The notes: a model not told the origin generated them from the sequence alone. A stretch of DNA of 64,000 bases from Bacteroidales bacterium (GCA_031275285.1 JAISOY010000095.1:32863-96862); one strand, 5' to 3'. Positions 19,701 through 29,176 are shown, counted from the first letter of the stretch. Numbers and translations: made by a program.

Positions 19701-22700
19701 TAATGATGGCAGCCAGTTGAAATGGGTATTGGGAGACCTGAATTCTTCTATTACTGTATTTCGCGTAGATGCATCAGATATAGAAACTCCTCAACCAAAT
19801 GTTCCGGGTATAGGCGATCCTCGCCAAAATCGTTGGCGCATCAAGATACAAAACCTTGATAAAAAATACCTCAGTAAAAATGCAAAAATCGAACTGAAGG
19901 TAATGGGGGTCTGTACCGATAATAAGACAAAAATCAACAAAGTACATTATACTGTTAATTATAAAACCAAAAACGGTGTCTTACATAAAGTCTATAAGGC
20001 AAGGACATCCACTACAGTTAAATGTACCAACGAGCCCGGAGTCAATCTAAAGAGATATTTCAGTCAAAGGATCAATGTGACCAAAGGCGATCAAAATGAT
20101 AACGGTATTGATAACGGAGGTAAGATAGGAAGCGGCGGGGATACCGATACCACAGGGTTAAGCAAAAAAATAAGATTTGATCGTTTATATGATCTGGATA
20201 CCATAATCTTCAAAACATCATCCAGGTTAATGGAGTATCCTGCCGATCCTACAAAATGGAAACATCTCCATATTGTACTGAGTGATAAAAACCGCAAGAT
20301 GGATGCTACTAATTTTATCCATCAGGAAACCAAAATAAAACTTTACCAAAAAATTACCGGTACATATTTTGAATACCTTAACCATACCATCACAGGAGCA
20401 GGAAGTGTTCAATATCAACCTAATTATAATGGTTCCAATCATCTCGGATTACACTGGGATCCGGGTACGCCAGCTTATTTGTTCGGAGCCTATGACTCAA
20501 TCGCCATAGAATCGGTATGGACCACCCGGGTAGAAACAGGAGTGACCGGTAGTGCAAGAACACAGGAAACCAGTAATTATAAATTCTGGACCTATGTACA
20601 TGATGTGGAAAGAACCAATTGGTATGATGATTTCCCAGTGGGAACAGACCCAAATATGCCTATAGCTCAAATGGATGCCTATTTTGTTGGAGAAATGGAC
20701 CGCTATACCATTGGTTATACAACCAACAGCGTTCCGATTCATCAGATGTTAAGCCCTCAATATACCACTGCACAGAATGCTTCTTACAGCCATTTGTTAA
20801 CTATTGGTACGTACGGATGGAACAACACTACATTCACCAATGAGCTACGCCAGCCTTATTATGTGAATGATGTAAAATTCACCCTTCCTTATGGTTATGT
20901 ATTGGAAGGTGATATGAAATTTTTAAATATCGGATCCACTAAGGAGAACGGCATCTACAAACACAACTTTGTAAAAGAATTCCTGAATGGAAATAAGCAA
21001 ACAGCAGTAACGCTCACGAATTACTGGGATACTGATATTAAAGAAATACACAATACTTCAAAGGATCAGATTGCTGACGAAGGATGGAGCTCTAATGCCT
21101 ATATACCCATAAAAGTAACTCCAAGAGCCCCGATAGGACTGTCGTCTGTGTCAGTTGATCTGTCTTATGCATCTCCTCCTGATGCCGGACTGGATCCATT
21201 TAATCAATCCGTTTCATTTTACCTGAATAATAATGCCGCCAACTTCCTGGTAGAATATTTTGACAAAGAAGCTTACGCATATAATGATACGGTCAGATGG
21301 ACTGTTCGTGTAACCAATCCGTCTTCGGTTGAAGATGTCATGAACTGTTGGCTGTATCTTGAAGGAGACGGATCACTTAAGCCGTTATACGTTGTGGATC
21401 ATAATAATAATATTGTCACCACACCTAATAAAGGGTATCAGGGAAGATGGATCAAAGTAGCGGACAAATTATTGAAATCTTCAGCACAATATTATACCAT
21501 TGTCGCCCGGTATGATCCGTATGTATGCGACAGGGACAGTCTGGTAGTAACGCCCTGGTTCAACCAGACAACCGATCCGATGAATTATACATTGAACGGC
21601 ACGGCCAATTATTACCAAAGTAATCCATTGGATACCACCACCAATATCAATTCACCGACTTACGACCTGTGGGTGGGAATTACGCAATCCATCTATATCA
21701 ACCAGTTTGAATCTGCCATCAATGGGATGGTCACGCAACTGATGGATACACCTAAAAAACCCGAAGCACCTGTTACAGGAGGAAAATATGATAAGGATGA
21801 AATTTCGTTAGGTAATGATTTCCCTGTTGAGATCATACTCAACACTACAGATATGATAGGAGTGAAGGATGTGAATATCGATATAAGCATCCCAAAAGGA
21901 CTGAAATATGTAGAAAATAGCGGTTATTACCAATGGAAAGGGGATACGCTCAAGTTCGAAACAACAGCAGAAACAAAAATGCTCGGATTCGACGGAGATG
22001 TTAATACTCCTGGAGATGTTGAACGTACCATCAACATAACATTGAAAGATTTCATCAACAGGGATACCATACCCGGTATATACAATACCGAATTTGATGA
22101 TAGGACTGTATTTTTAAGATTCTTACTGAATCCTCAATGCCAGGGATTTGATGCCGATAGTGCGAGTATTAATGTACAAATGCATGCGAACAGACTCTGC
22201 GGAACACCTGCTTATGGTGATCAGGATACCATTACCGGAGGACAGATATATCTTGAAGGATTCCGGTATTATAAACTTGACCAGGATCTATATCCACCAG
22301 CCGGACCGGACTTTGCATTGTGCAATAACCAGGACAAAGGAACCCTTACTGCAAGGTTATACCGTATCGGAGCCGGAGCACTGCAAAATGACTCCATTGT
22401 CCTCAAACTTCCGAAACAATTTACCCTTGATTTAACCGCCAATCCGGGCAATTCTATCCGGTACGACAAATTGAACACCGATCCGACGGATGCCGGGACA
22501 CCATGGGATATGGATGGAGAGCCGATCAAATACAATTTAATTACTGATGACCCGGATTCCACTATTATCAAATGGGCAGTTCCAAGAAAATATTCTGAAA
22601 ACTACAAGAAAAATATACGTATCGAATATGAGATCGATATTAAGGTAGATCAGAATAATTTCCAACCATCCGACTATAAGTATGATCAAGTAGCCACGAT

Positions 22701-25692
22701 ATATGTAGTCAGCGGGGATAACCCCACCTGTACGGGAAGTAACTCCGTAGCCGGTGAAGTGTTATCGAAAGAAAAGTTGCATCTTTATATCCATACCAAT
22801 TTAATTGGTCTGGCAAAAGAAAATACCTGGGTCATTGATCCGGCCAAACCTTCTGATTTTATTGTCACTACCACATATACGATCCATAATTACAGTAGTT
22901 CTTATCTGAACAGTATTATGCTCCGTGATGAACTGTACCAGATGTACAATGGACAGGTGGATCTTGATAGCTTTAAAATCAAAATAAACACTCCGTTAAC
23001 ACTTCCTTCGGAAATAGAAATAGACAGTTTGTATATAGGAGGAGGTAATCTGGTTCAATCAGGTATGTTGGCCGGCGGAGAAACAGCAGTAATAGAAATG
23101 ACTTACCGGGCAACACCCAATTTAAGTTATACTGGTGTTAAATTCAAAAATAACGCCTCTATCAGTGCCTACAATCATTTGGTTTGCCAGACTACAGATA
23201 TTTCCACATGGCCTTTGGCTACCGTTCCGGATGCAGAAAAACCGGACAATTCAAGAGAACCGGATAATTTACACACAATAGTTACCAATGAACCGTCCGA
23301 CACTTCTCCAACGGATTATAATGATGACGGGGATCCCAACAATAACGATGTCCAGACACCTGTTCAATTCAGCAGTATCAGGTTCAAGGATTATGTAACC
23401 CAGCCACCAACCTATCCTAAGATCAGTGAAGATGTAGGTACACTGAGCATTATTGTCGAACGTGTAGGTGATCTTTCAGGAAGCGTGGATGTTGGATTCG
23501 GAACTGATAAAAGCTATTTGTCAAAAATACTTCCAAGAGATTCCCTGGCCACTTTAGGTACTTCTCCTGACTGTGGCGTGGACGCCTGGAAAGCAAATCT
23601 GATCGAAACCATCCCACAGTCAAGCTGGACCCCTGTCAGCGGTTCGCAAACCATGGCAGAAGCTGTAGTCAGCATCAATATCGTAGATGACAATATTTTT
23701 GAATGGGATGAAGCATTTTATGCTTACCTGTTCAATGCACCACCCCTGGTTTCACTGATCAATGATACTGTAACAGTGGAAATAGCAGTTAGCGACAGGA
23801 TGCCCACCATTAATATGGTTGCCGTACAGGATTCCATAAAAGAAGGGACCATCATACAGGGTCCGGGCCATAATTACGGTTGTACTCCATTACTGTTTAA
23901 GGTCAGTTTGACCAATCCTTCTTATCAGGAAATCAAAGCAGATTGGCAGTCAATCGGAGGAGGAAACGGTACTGATCCTTTAGCAGGATACAATTATAAA
24001 ACCGGTTCGCTTTCATTCCAAAACAGCTGTCTGGCAACCGATACCGTACAATTTATAGAAATTTGTGTAATCGCCGACAGCATTCCGGAACCTTCGAAAT
24101 TGGCACAGGCAGAATTAATTTCCAGTAGCATCACCACTGCTTTATGGGGTAAAATGAAAGCTTCCACCATGATCGTAGATGACGATATTAAAATAGATAC
24201 ACTTGCCTTACGGAGCCTGCAATGTAAAAACGACGCTTCCGGAAAGATCGTTATTGTGGCAAGAGGTGGAGAAACCGGAGCTTCCGCAGGAAAATACCAT
24301 TATAGGTGGACGGGTCCGAACGGCTTCACATCCAGTAATTTCACATCAGGAAATGATAGCATCCAAAACCTTCAGGCAGGTATTTATACGGTCACGATCA
24401 CTGATGTTTGGAGTAATCCTACATCTGTAAGTTACTCGATTGAAGTAATTGAACCCACCTTATCATTGTCTATAGCTATTGATAATATTAAAAACGTTAC
24501 CTGTAATAACGGAAGTGACGGTGCCATCAGCACCACTATATCCGGTGGTTGGGACAGTCCTAATTATGTGATCAATTGGAGCAAGGAAGGGGATAGCTAT
24601 ACGGCCAACACGGACGACATTACCGGCCTGTTCCCTGGTGTTTATATCATTGTAGCCAATGATAGTGCTCTATGTACAGCCACTGACACAGTTACTATTA
24701 CCCAGCCTTTACCGTTGGCTATTTCCGGTTCTGCGATCGGCCATGTTATCTGTAAAGGCAATTCCAACGGAAAAATAGGCATTACCGTTAATAACGGTAA
24801 TCCGTTCCCTACGCCCAATGACCCGTACTTAATCCATTGGACAGGACCCAACGGATATACGAACAGCAGTAACCGTTCTGATATCTCAGGCCTGTTTACC
24901 GGGGAATATGTTGTTACCATCCAGGATAACGGATGTGAAACACTCAAAGATACTTTCCTGGTAAAAGAACCGCTACTTGGTTTAGCAGTGTCGATAGACT
25001 CAATCCTTAATGTTGCCTGTAAAGAAGATGCAACAGGAGCCATTTACCTGAAAACCGAAGGAGGCTGGGGTGAAAACACCTATACATGGGATGACGGAAT
25101 GGTCTTTGATATTCCAGAACGTGAAGGATTGATAGCCAAAACATACAGCGTAATTGTAGCAGATAGTGCAGGTTGCACGCTCATTGTCTCACCTATTATC
25201 GTTTCTGAACCGAATGAAAAAATGGTTGTTACGATTGCAGCTACGGACGAAACCTATCAAAACGGCAATGACGGTACCATTACGGTGATGGTAGCAGGAG
25301 GTATTCCTAACTATAATTATTTGTGGAACGATGATCCAACATTAAATACAAATTATCGCAACCATTTGCATGCCAATACGTATACTATCACAGTAACCGA
25401 CCAATGGAATTGTTCAATAGTGAATACGGTTGTTATAGATGAACCTTTGGTTGTGGATGATCTACCAAACGTATTCACACCTGATAATGACGGATTTAAC
25501 GACAGGTTATTGGAGAACTTCCATATTAAGGTATTTGATCGCTGGGGTTTGCTTTTATATGATGGTACCGATGGTTGGGATGGCAGATACAAGGGTAAAA
25601 TGATGCCGGCCGGGACTTATTTTTATGTCTTGATTGACGATACCACAGGTAAAGAATATAAGAGCTCGGTACTGTTACAGATCGTAAAGTAA
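16747..25692 (+). CDS. giant T9SS-exported surface protein (2981 aa) with Calx-beta, SprB repeats and type B sorting domain
   Basis: The signal peptide ends near LPGLAQ (residue ~27). Residues ~30-185 resemble DUF11-type beta-sandwiches. Calx-beta-like domains lie at ~190-310 and ~318-440, and two more at ~2210-2485, recognisable by acidic ends such as QIVDDDVYELKEVFSLTL and NIVDDNIFEWDEAFYAYLFN. The middle ~1700 residues are further beta-sandwich repeats without a clear name. Residues ~2486-2900 contain about five SprB-like repeats, four with a C-x(4-6)-G core (e.g. NVTCNNGSDGAIST). The final ~75 residues are a gliding-type sorting domain (NVFTPDNDGFNDRL, VFDRWGLLLYDG, WDGRYKGKMMPAGTYFY). 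The whole resembles SprB-class adhesins. It precedes a second PorP/SprF by 20 nt. Calcium binding by the Calx-beta domains is likely but inferred. Confidence 0.9.
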   Translation: MKSLSAVIKNIFIFVISFSFCLPGLAQSGIKLAKEAQIVSSDINGNINIRLIYRVENSGADTLYTVHLEDDIKFAYRNVATISFVSRTLSSTLGASTKLTLNTSHTGGSENIFATGTGIYIQPGETATITIIYNIKLNTNYPQNGIQGFTAYVSAKNRNNIFVDAESINGSTPGGGNGAPGVVTPINIAMITITGLPQRTEAESDAKLMEFIIERRGYKAETTNLVATFAGTTYGSNTLPATLGTAAGSGIDAYSSFLTYNLTFNNGEDIKTLEMQIVDDDVYELKEVFSLTLTGQASNISLNQRIVYTTINSEEPKPTITLSDLTGQNKYTEGTSNPPAGTPVTVKATLSYPHYKNLTVPVALVFGSGTTMADAADFNGATSGSFTFNSQATESTFTFNIKQDDIEEEQEQFSVKATVNSTDLSDIGKSSLTYYIRDDDKRLIQWIGKAPESKFKELHKGTGIKDTVEIDFFIAEGNFRIPRLEITMPAGVQYEGDFQNLAADNRIDFKYDSKSGNTYYFVPVSATELIANQRVRFKFTKTALCSATQGTKEDIVKLRHTLLSGTNLYAKDLITSKTEQRYSYMVKEGNLVMQLTKGETLIFPSETDNSKPQEIKVQNTGLGVITSQDLAIEIEFDQKIIEKLDNLTINGIPATYATSTPYQKFTVTITDAILQTIGNKDKLFDPNENIIISYDVITRSKADLKGTNLNCGLKKETIRSYWACKKPAQTLTVGVEIYRPAGKPVLDLQIIKPTTFTEDGSPNNFIIKLTNTGTSDAFNVAVPMTIRTADTSLEWIIPNEVTVQIDGGPVYTVSASGSRASSVSFNFSNISTGLYIPVGKTAEIIYPIRRDVVNRYSSLTNDTEPDVLTNKYFSYLYLGNITYTDECQEAGKAGRLGDYFINGSGNVAAFAPLSVRNTNLIDMSDDPGVNLPGSYTMEFGDYFHVFPMHETNNWFDGELEINLYMESNVPLTAPDMQFDGIVLTGNDGSQLKWVLGDLNSSITVFRVDASDIETPQPNVPGIGDPRQNRWRIKIQNLDKKYLSKNAKIELKVMGVCTDNKTKINKVHYTVNYKTKNGVLHKVYKARTSTTVKCTNEPGVNLKRYFSQRINVTKGDQNDNGIDNGGKIGSGGDTDTTGLSKKIRFDRLYDLDTIIFKTSSRLMEYPADPTKWKHLHIVLSDKNRKMDATNFIHQETKIKLYQKITGTYFEYLNHTITGAGSVQYQPNYNGSNHLGLHWDPGTPAYLFGAYDSIAIESVWTTRVETGVTGSARTQETSNYKFWTYVHDVERTNWYDDFPVGTDPNMPIAQMDAYFVGEMDRYTIGYTTNSVPIHQMLSPQYTTAQNASYSHLLTIGTYGWNNTTFTNELRQPYYVNDVKFTLPYGYVLEGDMKFLNIGSTKENGIYKHNFVKEFLNGNKQTAVTLTNYWDTDIKEIHNTSKDQIADEGWSSNAYIPIKVTPRAPIGLSSVSVDLSYASPPDAGLDPFNQSVSFYLNNNAANFLVEYFDKEAYAYNDTVRWTVRVTNPSSVEDVMNCWLYLEGDGSLKPLYVVDHNNNIVTTPNKGYQGRWIKVADKLLKSSAQYYTIVARYDPYVCDRDSLVVTPWFNQTTDPMNYTLNGTANYYQSNPLDTTTNINSPTYDLWVGITQSIYINQFESAINGMVTQLMDTPKKPEAPVTGGKYDKDEISLGNDFPVEIILNTTDMIGVKDVNIDISIPKGLKYVENSGYYQWKGDTLKFETTAETKMLGFDGDVNTPGDVERTINITLKDFINRDTIPGIYNTEFDDRTVFLRFLLNPQCQGFDADSASINVQMHANRLCGTPAYGDQDTITGGQIYLEGFRYYKLDQDLYPPAGPDFALCNNQDKGTLTARLYRIGAGALQNDSIVLKLPKQFTLDLTANPGNSIRYDKLNTDPTDAGTPWDMDGEPIKYNLITDDPDSTIIKWAVPRKYSENYKKNIRIEYEIDIKVDQNNFQPSDYKYDQVATIYVVSGDNPTCTGSNSVAGEVLSKEKLHLYIHTNLIGLAKENTWVIDPAKPSDFIVTTTYTIHNYSSSYLNSIMLRDELYQMYNGQVDLDSFKIKINTPLTLPSEIEIDSLYIGGGNLVQSGMLAGGETAVIEMTYRATPNLSYTGVKFKNNASISAYNHLVCQTTDISTWPLATVPDAEKPDNSREPDNLHTIVTNEPSDTSPTDYNDDGDPNNNDVQTPVQFSSIRFKDYVTQPPTYPKISEDVGTLSIIVERVGDLSGSVDVGFGTDKSYLSKILPRDSLATLGTSPDCGVDAWKANLIETIPQSSWTPVSGSQTMAEAVVSINIVDDNIFEWDEAFYAYLFNAPPLVSLINDTVTVEIAVSDRMPTINMVAVQDSIKEGTIIQGPGHNYGCTPLLFKVSLTNPSYQEIKADWQSIGGGNGTDPLAGYNYKTGSLSFQNSCLATDTVQFIEICVIADSIPEPSKLAQAELISSSITTALWGKMKASTMIVDDDIKIDTLALRSLQCKNDASGKIVIVARGGETGASAGKYHYRWTGPNGFTSSNFTSGNDSIQNLQAGIYTVTITDVWSNPTSVSYSIEVIEPTLSLSIAIDNIKNVTCNNGSDGAISTTISGGWDSPNYVINWSKEGDSYTANTDDITGLFPGVYIIVANDSALCTATDTVTITQPLPLAISGSAIGHVICKGNSNGKIGITVNNGNPFPTPNDPYLIHWTGPNGYTNSSNRSDISGLFTGEYVVTIQDNGCETLKDTFLVKEPLLGLAVSIDSILNVACKEDATGAIYLKTEGGWGENTYTWDDGMVFDIPEREGLIAKTYSVIVADSAGCTLIVSPIIVSEPNEKMVVTIAATDETYQNGNDGTITVMVAGGIPNYNYLWNDDPTLNTNYRNHLHANTYTITVTDQWNCSIVNTVVIDEPLVVDDLPNVFTPDNDGFNDRLLENFHIKVFDRWGLLLYDGTDGWDGRYKGKMMPAGTYFYVLIDDTTGKEYKSSVLLQIVK

Positions 25693-25712
25693 AGCATAAG
25701 GGGAATTGAGCA

Positions 25713-26681
25713 ATGTCCATTAAATTAAATTTTAGTCATATCATATCAACAAGGAAGATTTTATTTATTATTTCCCTTTGTTTGATGTTACTGGGTGCAG
25801 ATCAGATTTTCGCACAAAACGATATCCAATTAAGTCAGCAAATGTTCAGCCGGATCAATTATAATCCGGCAGCAACAGGTATCACAGAGGACATACACCT
25901 GTATATGCTTGCACGACAACAGTGGGTTGGATTTAAGGATGCTCCTCAAACAATCGTTATCAATGGACATACATTTGTTCCGTGGACTCGTTCCGGATGG
26001 GGTTTTTCCCTGATCGGTGATATGCTGGGTTATGAAAAAAGCTTCAATCCAAAGATCAGGTATGCTTTCCATATACCATTTTCCAAAAGCAAATCCTCAT
26101 TATCCCTGGGTATCGGTGCCGGTGTCATGTATAAAACTATTGATGCGAATAATCTGGTTTATGAAAATCCGGCTGATCCTAACAGATTATTCGGAACCCA
26201 GGATAAAGTGAAGCCTGATTTTGATTTCGGATTTGAATACAATTCCAAGTTTTTGAATACAGGCGCTTCCATCACTCACTTAGGAAATAATTTCAACGAT
26301 TCCGAAAGTACAGAAAATTCGCCCCATCTTTATGTGTATGCAAGAGGACTATTTGACCTTAACAAAAACTGGCAGATCACTCCGGGACTTTCGTTACACA
26401 ACAGTAAAAGTATTAATCAGATAGAGGTCAATACTTTGTTTTTCTATAAAAGAGTATTCTGGGTAGGTGCATCGTACCGCATCAAGGAATCTCTTGTTTT
26501 TTTAGCAGGTGCTTACCTTAGTCCCAATATTATGCTTGGTTATTCCTATGATTTTAACGCACATGAACTGAGTCCTTATTCGAACGGTTCACATGAGATC
26601 ATGCTTTCCTGGAAAATACCCCAGCCGCAAAAAGCACGTAAAGCAAGACGTATGCGTGAATGTTATCATGCATGGTGGTAA
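25713..26681 (+). CDS. PorP/SprF family type IX secretion membrane protein (copy 2)
   Basis: The protein has 322 residues with a signal peptide ending near IFAQ. The family core reads QNDIQLSQQMFSRINYNPAA, followed by ARQQWVGFKDAPQT and a barrel ending in LGYSYDFNAHELSPYS. It is a diverged paralogue of the protein at 15079 (shared motifs: IN-NPAATG, RQQW-GF--AP, G-SYD). It lies 20 nt after the giant adhesin stop, so it is probably the dedicated outer-membrane partner of that adhesin. The basic C-terminal tail (KARKARRMRE) is a small difference from copy 1. Confidence 0.92.
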   Translation: MSIKLNFSHIISTRKILFIISLCLMLLGADQIFAQNDIQLSQQMFSRINYNPAATGITEDIHLYMLARQQWVGFKDAPQTIVINGHTFVPWTRSGWGFSLIGDMLGYEKSFNPKIRYAFHIPFSKSKSSLSLGIGAGVMYKTIDANNLVYENPADPNRLFGTQDKVKPDFDFGFEYNSKFLNTGASITHLGNNFNDSESTENSPHLYVYARGLFDLNKNWQITPGLSLHNSKSINQIEVNTLFFYKRVFWVGASYRIKESLVFLAGAYLSPNIMLGYSYDFNAHELSPYSNGSHEIMLSWKIPQPQKARKARRMRECYHAWW

Positions 26682-26742
26682 TTTGAATTTTAATGAATAT
26701 CTTGCAAGTTATATAGTAAGTCTATTTTAATATCGATCATCC

Positions 26743-27330
26743 ATGAAAAAATATTGTTTATTCCTTAGTTTAATTATCTTAAGTACTATTGTATCCGCTC
26801 AGCAAGACAGTAAAAAATCCATGGCAGTAGCTGCAGATCCGGTAGTTTGGTGCGGTATCGACTTCACATCTGCAAAATTTGTCAATGTTCAGGAAACGGC
26901 AGAACAGGTAAAAGGAGTATTAAATCCTATCAACACACTGATCATTACGGAATCAAAAAAATACGATGTTCCTAAATTTTTCAAGAAAAAACAAGTATTT
27001 TTTGAACTATCCCTGGTACAGGAACGCAATGGCAAAATAGAACCGGACCATCTGATATCATACAACCCTAATCATCTTTCATACGAAGATCTGCAAAAGG
27101 TGACCACTGCCTATAAAGGAGTATCAGACAAAGCAGAAACCGGACTGATCTTCATCGTCGAAAATTGTGATAAAGCAAGCATGTCTGCATCTGTTTATGT
27201 CTGCTTTTTTGATATAAAAACCGGTGATATCATTTATTATACCCGTAAGGAAGGAAAACCCAAAGGGTTTGGATTAAGAAATTTCTGGGCGTATAGCTTC
27301 TATTCCATCATGAAAAGTTGGAAATACTGA
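26743..27330 (+). CDS. small exported protein of unknown function
   Basis: The protein has 195 residues. A clear signal peptide (1-19, ending VSAQ) is followed by a compact soluble domain with no motif that I recognise; it contains CGIDFTSAKFVNVQE and a C-terminal aromatic segment FWAYSFYSIMKSWKY. It starts 61 nt after the second PorP/SprF gene in the same direction, so it may be the last member of the T9SS module and is probably periplasmic or outer-membrane associated. It converges with the RsmI-like methylase gene 31 nt downstream. Confidence 0.7.
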   Translation: MKKYCLFLSLIILSTIVSAQQDSKKSMAVAADPVVWCGIDFTSAKFVNVQETAEQVKGVLNPINTLIITESKKYDVPKFFKKKQVFFELSLVQERNGKIEPDHLISYNPNHLSYEDLQKVTTAYKGVSDKAETGLIFIVENCDKASMSASVYVCFFDIKTGDIIYYTRKEGKPKGFGLRNFWAYSFYSIMKSWKY

Positions 27331-27361
27331 TCAGATTCATCTTTTCCCGTTTAAATACTAA

Positions 27362-28060
27362 CTACGCCTGTATCAAAAAAACCGCAGGCCGCTTGTGCAA
27401 ATCAGGCAAGGAACTTTTCCATTGCTGAATGGTTCTGGTAACGATATACTCATCAGGTGAGGTAATATCGGCAGCAATACAGAGGGAAGTGTGTGCTTTA
27501 CAGGTATGCAACAGATCTTCCAGCAATTTCATATTACGGTAAGGGGTTTCTATAAATATCTGTGTTTGCTGCTCTGTTTCGGAACGCCTCTCTAAAAAGC
27601 GTATGCGTGCTATACGTTCATCCTGCTTCACCGGAAGGTAGCCGTTGAAGGCAAATGATTGTCCGTTCAATCCGGAAGCCATCAGTGCCATTAAAATGGA
27701 TGAAGGGCCGACCAAAGGAATTACCTTCACTCCGTTTTGGTGTGCCAGCCTTACGAGTATAGCTCCGGGATCGGCAACCCCGGGAACGCCTGCATCGGAA
27801 ATGATACCAGCATTATTGGCTTTGATAACGGGTAAAAAATAAGGAATATCTTTCTCAAGTGTGTGTTCATTCAACGCATAAAAATACAACTGGTCGATTG
27901 GAATAGGGTGTTTCAGCTTTGATAGGAACCGTCTGGTTGTCCGGATATCTTCAACGAAAAAATGATGAATACCCCGTATCACAGATAAAATACGCAACGG
28001 CAACACATCATCAACAGTATTGTCGGATAATAAATTGGGTATCAAATATAATACGGACAT
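27362..28060 (-). CDS. SAM-dependent methyltransferase, RsmI-like tetrapyrrole methylase family
   Basis: Starting at ATG 28060 gives 232 residues beginning MSVLYLIPNLLSD; an upstream in-frame start would add 37 residues unlike the family. Motifs of the tetrapyrrole methylase fold are visible: AGIISDAGVPGVADPGAILV for the SAM-binding region, VIPLVGPSSILMALMASGLN, and FIETPYRN. It is the short Bacteroidota form related to RsmI, which 2'-O-methylates C1402 of 16S rRNA. It may be a paralogue of the canonical enzyme, so the exact substrate is uncertain. It is divergent from the gene at 28229. Confidence 0.85.
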   Translation of the reverse strand: MSVLYLIPNLLSDNTVDDVLPLRILSVIRGIHHFFVEDIRTTRRFLSKLKHPIPIDQLYFYALNEHTLEKDIPYFLPVIKANNAGIISDAGVPGVADPGAILVRLAHQNGVKVIPLVGPSSILMALMASGLNGQSFAFNGYLPVKQDERIARIRFLERRSETEQQTQIFIETPYRNMKLLEDLLHTCKAHTSLCIAADITSPDEYIVTRTIQQWKSSLPDLHKRPAVFLIQA

Positions 28061-28165
28061 AATTAAAAACCAGGTATTATAACGGTTATTATCGAATATC
28101 CCGCAATGCAAATATACATCAAAAAGATGCTCAACCATGGACAAGCAGTATTTAACCCCTAAAAA

Positions 28166-28196
28166 TTGCATGGTCCGAAATTTATTTGTACGTTTG
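28166..28196 (+). promoter_or_regulatory. candidate Bacteroidota promoter for the gene at 28229
   Basis: TTG at 28166-28168 and TACGTTTG at 28189-28196 are spaced 20 bp, matching the -33 TTG / -7 TAnnTTTG arrangement. A transcript would begin near 28203, about 26 nt before the ATG. Confidence 0.55.
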
Positions 28197-28228
28197 AATC
28201 ATGTAATAATCAATTAATCCGATGAGAT

Positions 28229-28720
28229 ATGATCCATAAAAGAAAGTTCCGCTTTTCAACAGGAAAATATTTATTGCTTTCCGCACTTGTATTTTCATTT
28301 ACTTTCCATGTATCGGCCATTAACGATAAAGATCCCGGTAAGGAATGTAAAGAAGAAGGAGTTATCCCAGATTACCGTATCAGACAAGGAAGTTCACTTC
28401 CTAAAGAAGTAGCAGTTTCTACCGGTTCATTAAATAAAATACCTGAAAAAAAAGTTCCCGGAATAATTTCATATAATAATGATCTATATACTAATGATCT
28501 TAAAAGTAACGGCTTTTTTATTAACAACAGGTTCCGCGAAAAAAGCGACCGTAATCAGCTCATATTACTTGATGGGAAAGAAATATCTCAACAACAATTT
28601 GCAGAGATTAAGCCGGAAGTAATCAAAAGTTTCTCTATCTCCAAGGAAGAACGGTTGGTGGAAGAGTATGGAGAAAAAGCAAAAAATGGCGTGATCTCTG
28701 TCATCACAAAATCCGAATAA
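28229..28720 (+). CDS. exported small protein with TonB-plug-like C-terminal segment
   Basis: The protein has 163 residues. A basic start and hydrophobic stretch (~12-31) form a signal peptide. The last ~55 residues (LILLDGKEISQQQFAEIKPE, then SFSISKEERLVEEYGEKA and NGVISVITK) resemble the part of a TonB-dependent receptor plug that reads DG-----I-P--I-S--V-K---A--YG-K--NGVI-ITTK, but there is no barrel. Such isolated plug-like pieces occur in small Bacteroidota envelope proteins. A related piece is seen in the lipoprotein at 57837. Function unknown. It is followed 21 nt later by the C_GCAxxG_C_C gene in the same direction. Confidence 0.7.
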   Translation: MIHKRKFRFSTGKYLLLSALVFSFTFHVSAINDKDPGKECKEEGVIPDYRIRQGSSLPKEVAVSTGSLNKIPEKKVPGIISYNNDLYTNDLKSNGFFINNRFREKSDRNQLILLDGKEISQQQFAEIKPEVIKSFSISKEERLVEEYGEKAKNGVISVITKSE

Positions 28721-28741
28721 ACGACATACGTATCCTTTACC

Positions 28742-29158
28742 ATGTCAAAGTCACACATCGAAATAGCCACGGATCTACGTAAAGAAGGATTTAACTGTGC
28801 GCAGTCAGTTTTTTTGACTTTTTGTGATCGATATGGGTTGGATAAGGATACAGCGGCCAGATTAACCGCTTCGTTGGGCAGCGGCATTGCAGGAAGGAGA
28901 GAAGTATGCGGATCCTTACTGGCAGCAGCATTATTGGCTGGCCTGGAACAAGGATCAGCCGATCCCAAAGAAAAAGGAAAAAGTTTTCCCGTAGTCAATC
29001 AGATATATGATGAATTCAAAAAAGAAAACGGTGATATCATTTGCCGGAGATTAAAAGGGATTGAAAAAACAGACATTCCTATTACGCCAAAACCATGTAT
29101 GGAGTATATCCATTCCAGCGTGGCACTGATTGAAAAGTATTTATATCAAAATAAATAA
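28742..29158 (+). CDS. C_GCAxxG_C_C family protein (cysteine-rich, putative redox)
   Basis: The protein has 138 residues, the usual size. The family's spaced cysteines are present: NCAQSVFLTFC near residues 19-29, the central GSGIAGRREVCG, a Cys in DIICRRLKG and a last one in KPCMEYI. In this variant the central motif reads GSGIAG rather than GCAxxG, so one of the name-giving cysteines is replaced by Ser. These proteins are thought to bind metal or take part in redox chemistry, but no reaction is established. It lies between the plug-like protein and the monooxygenase-like gene, 18 nt before the latter. Confidence 0.82.
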   Translation: MSKSHIEIATDLRKEGFNCAQSVFLTFCDRYGLDKDTAARLTASLGSGIAGRREVCGSLLAAALLAGLEQGSADPKEKGKSFPVVNQIYDEFKKENGDIICRRLKGIEKTDIPITPKPCMEYIHSSVALIEKYLYQNK

Positions 29159-29176
29159 AACCAAAACCCGGAAAAA

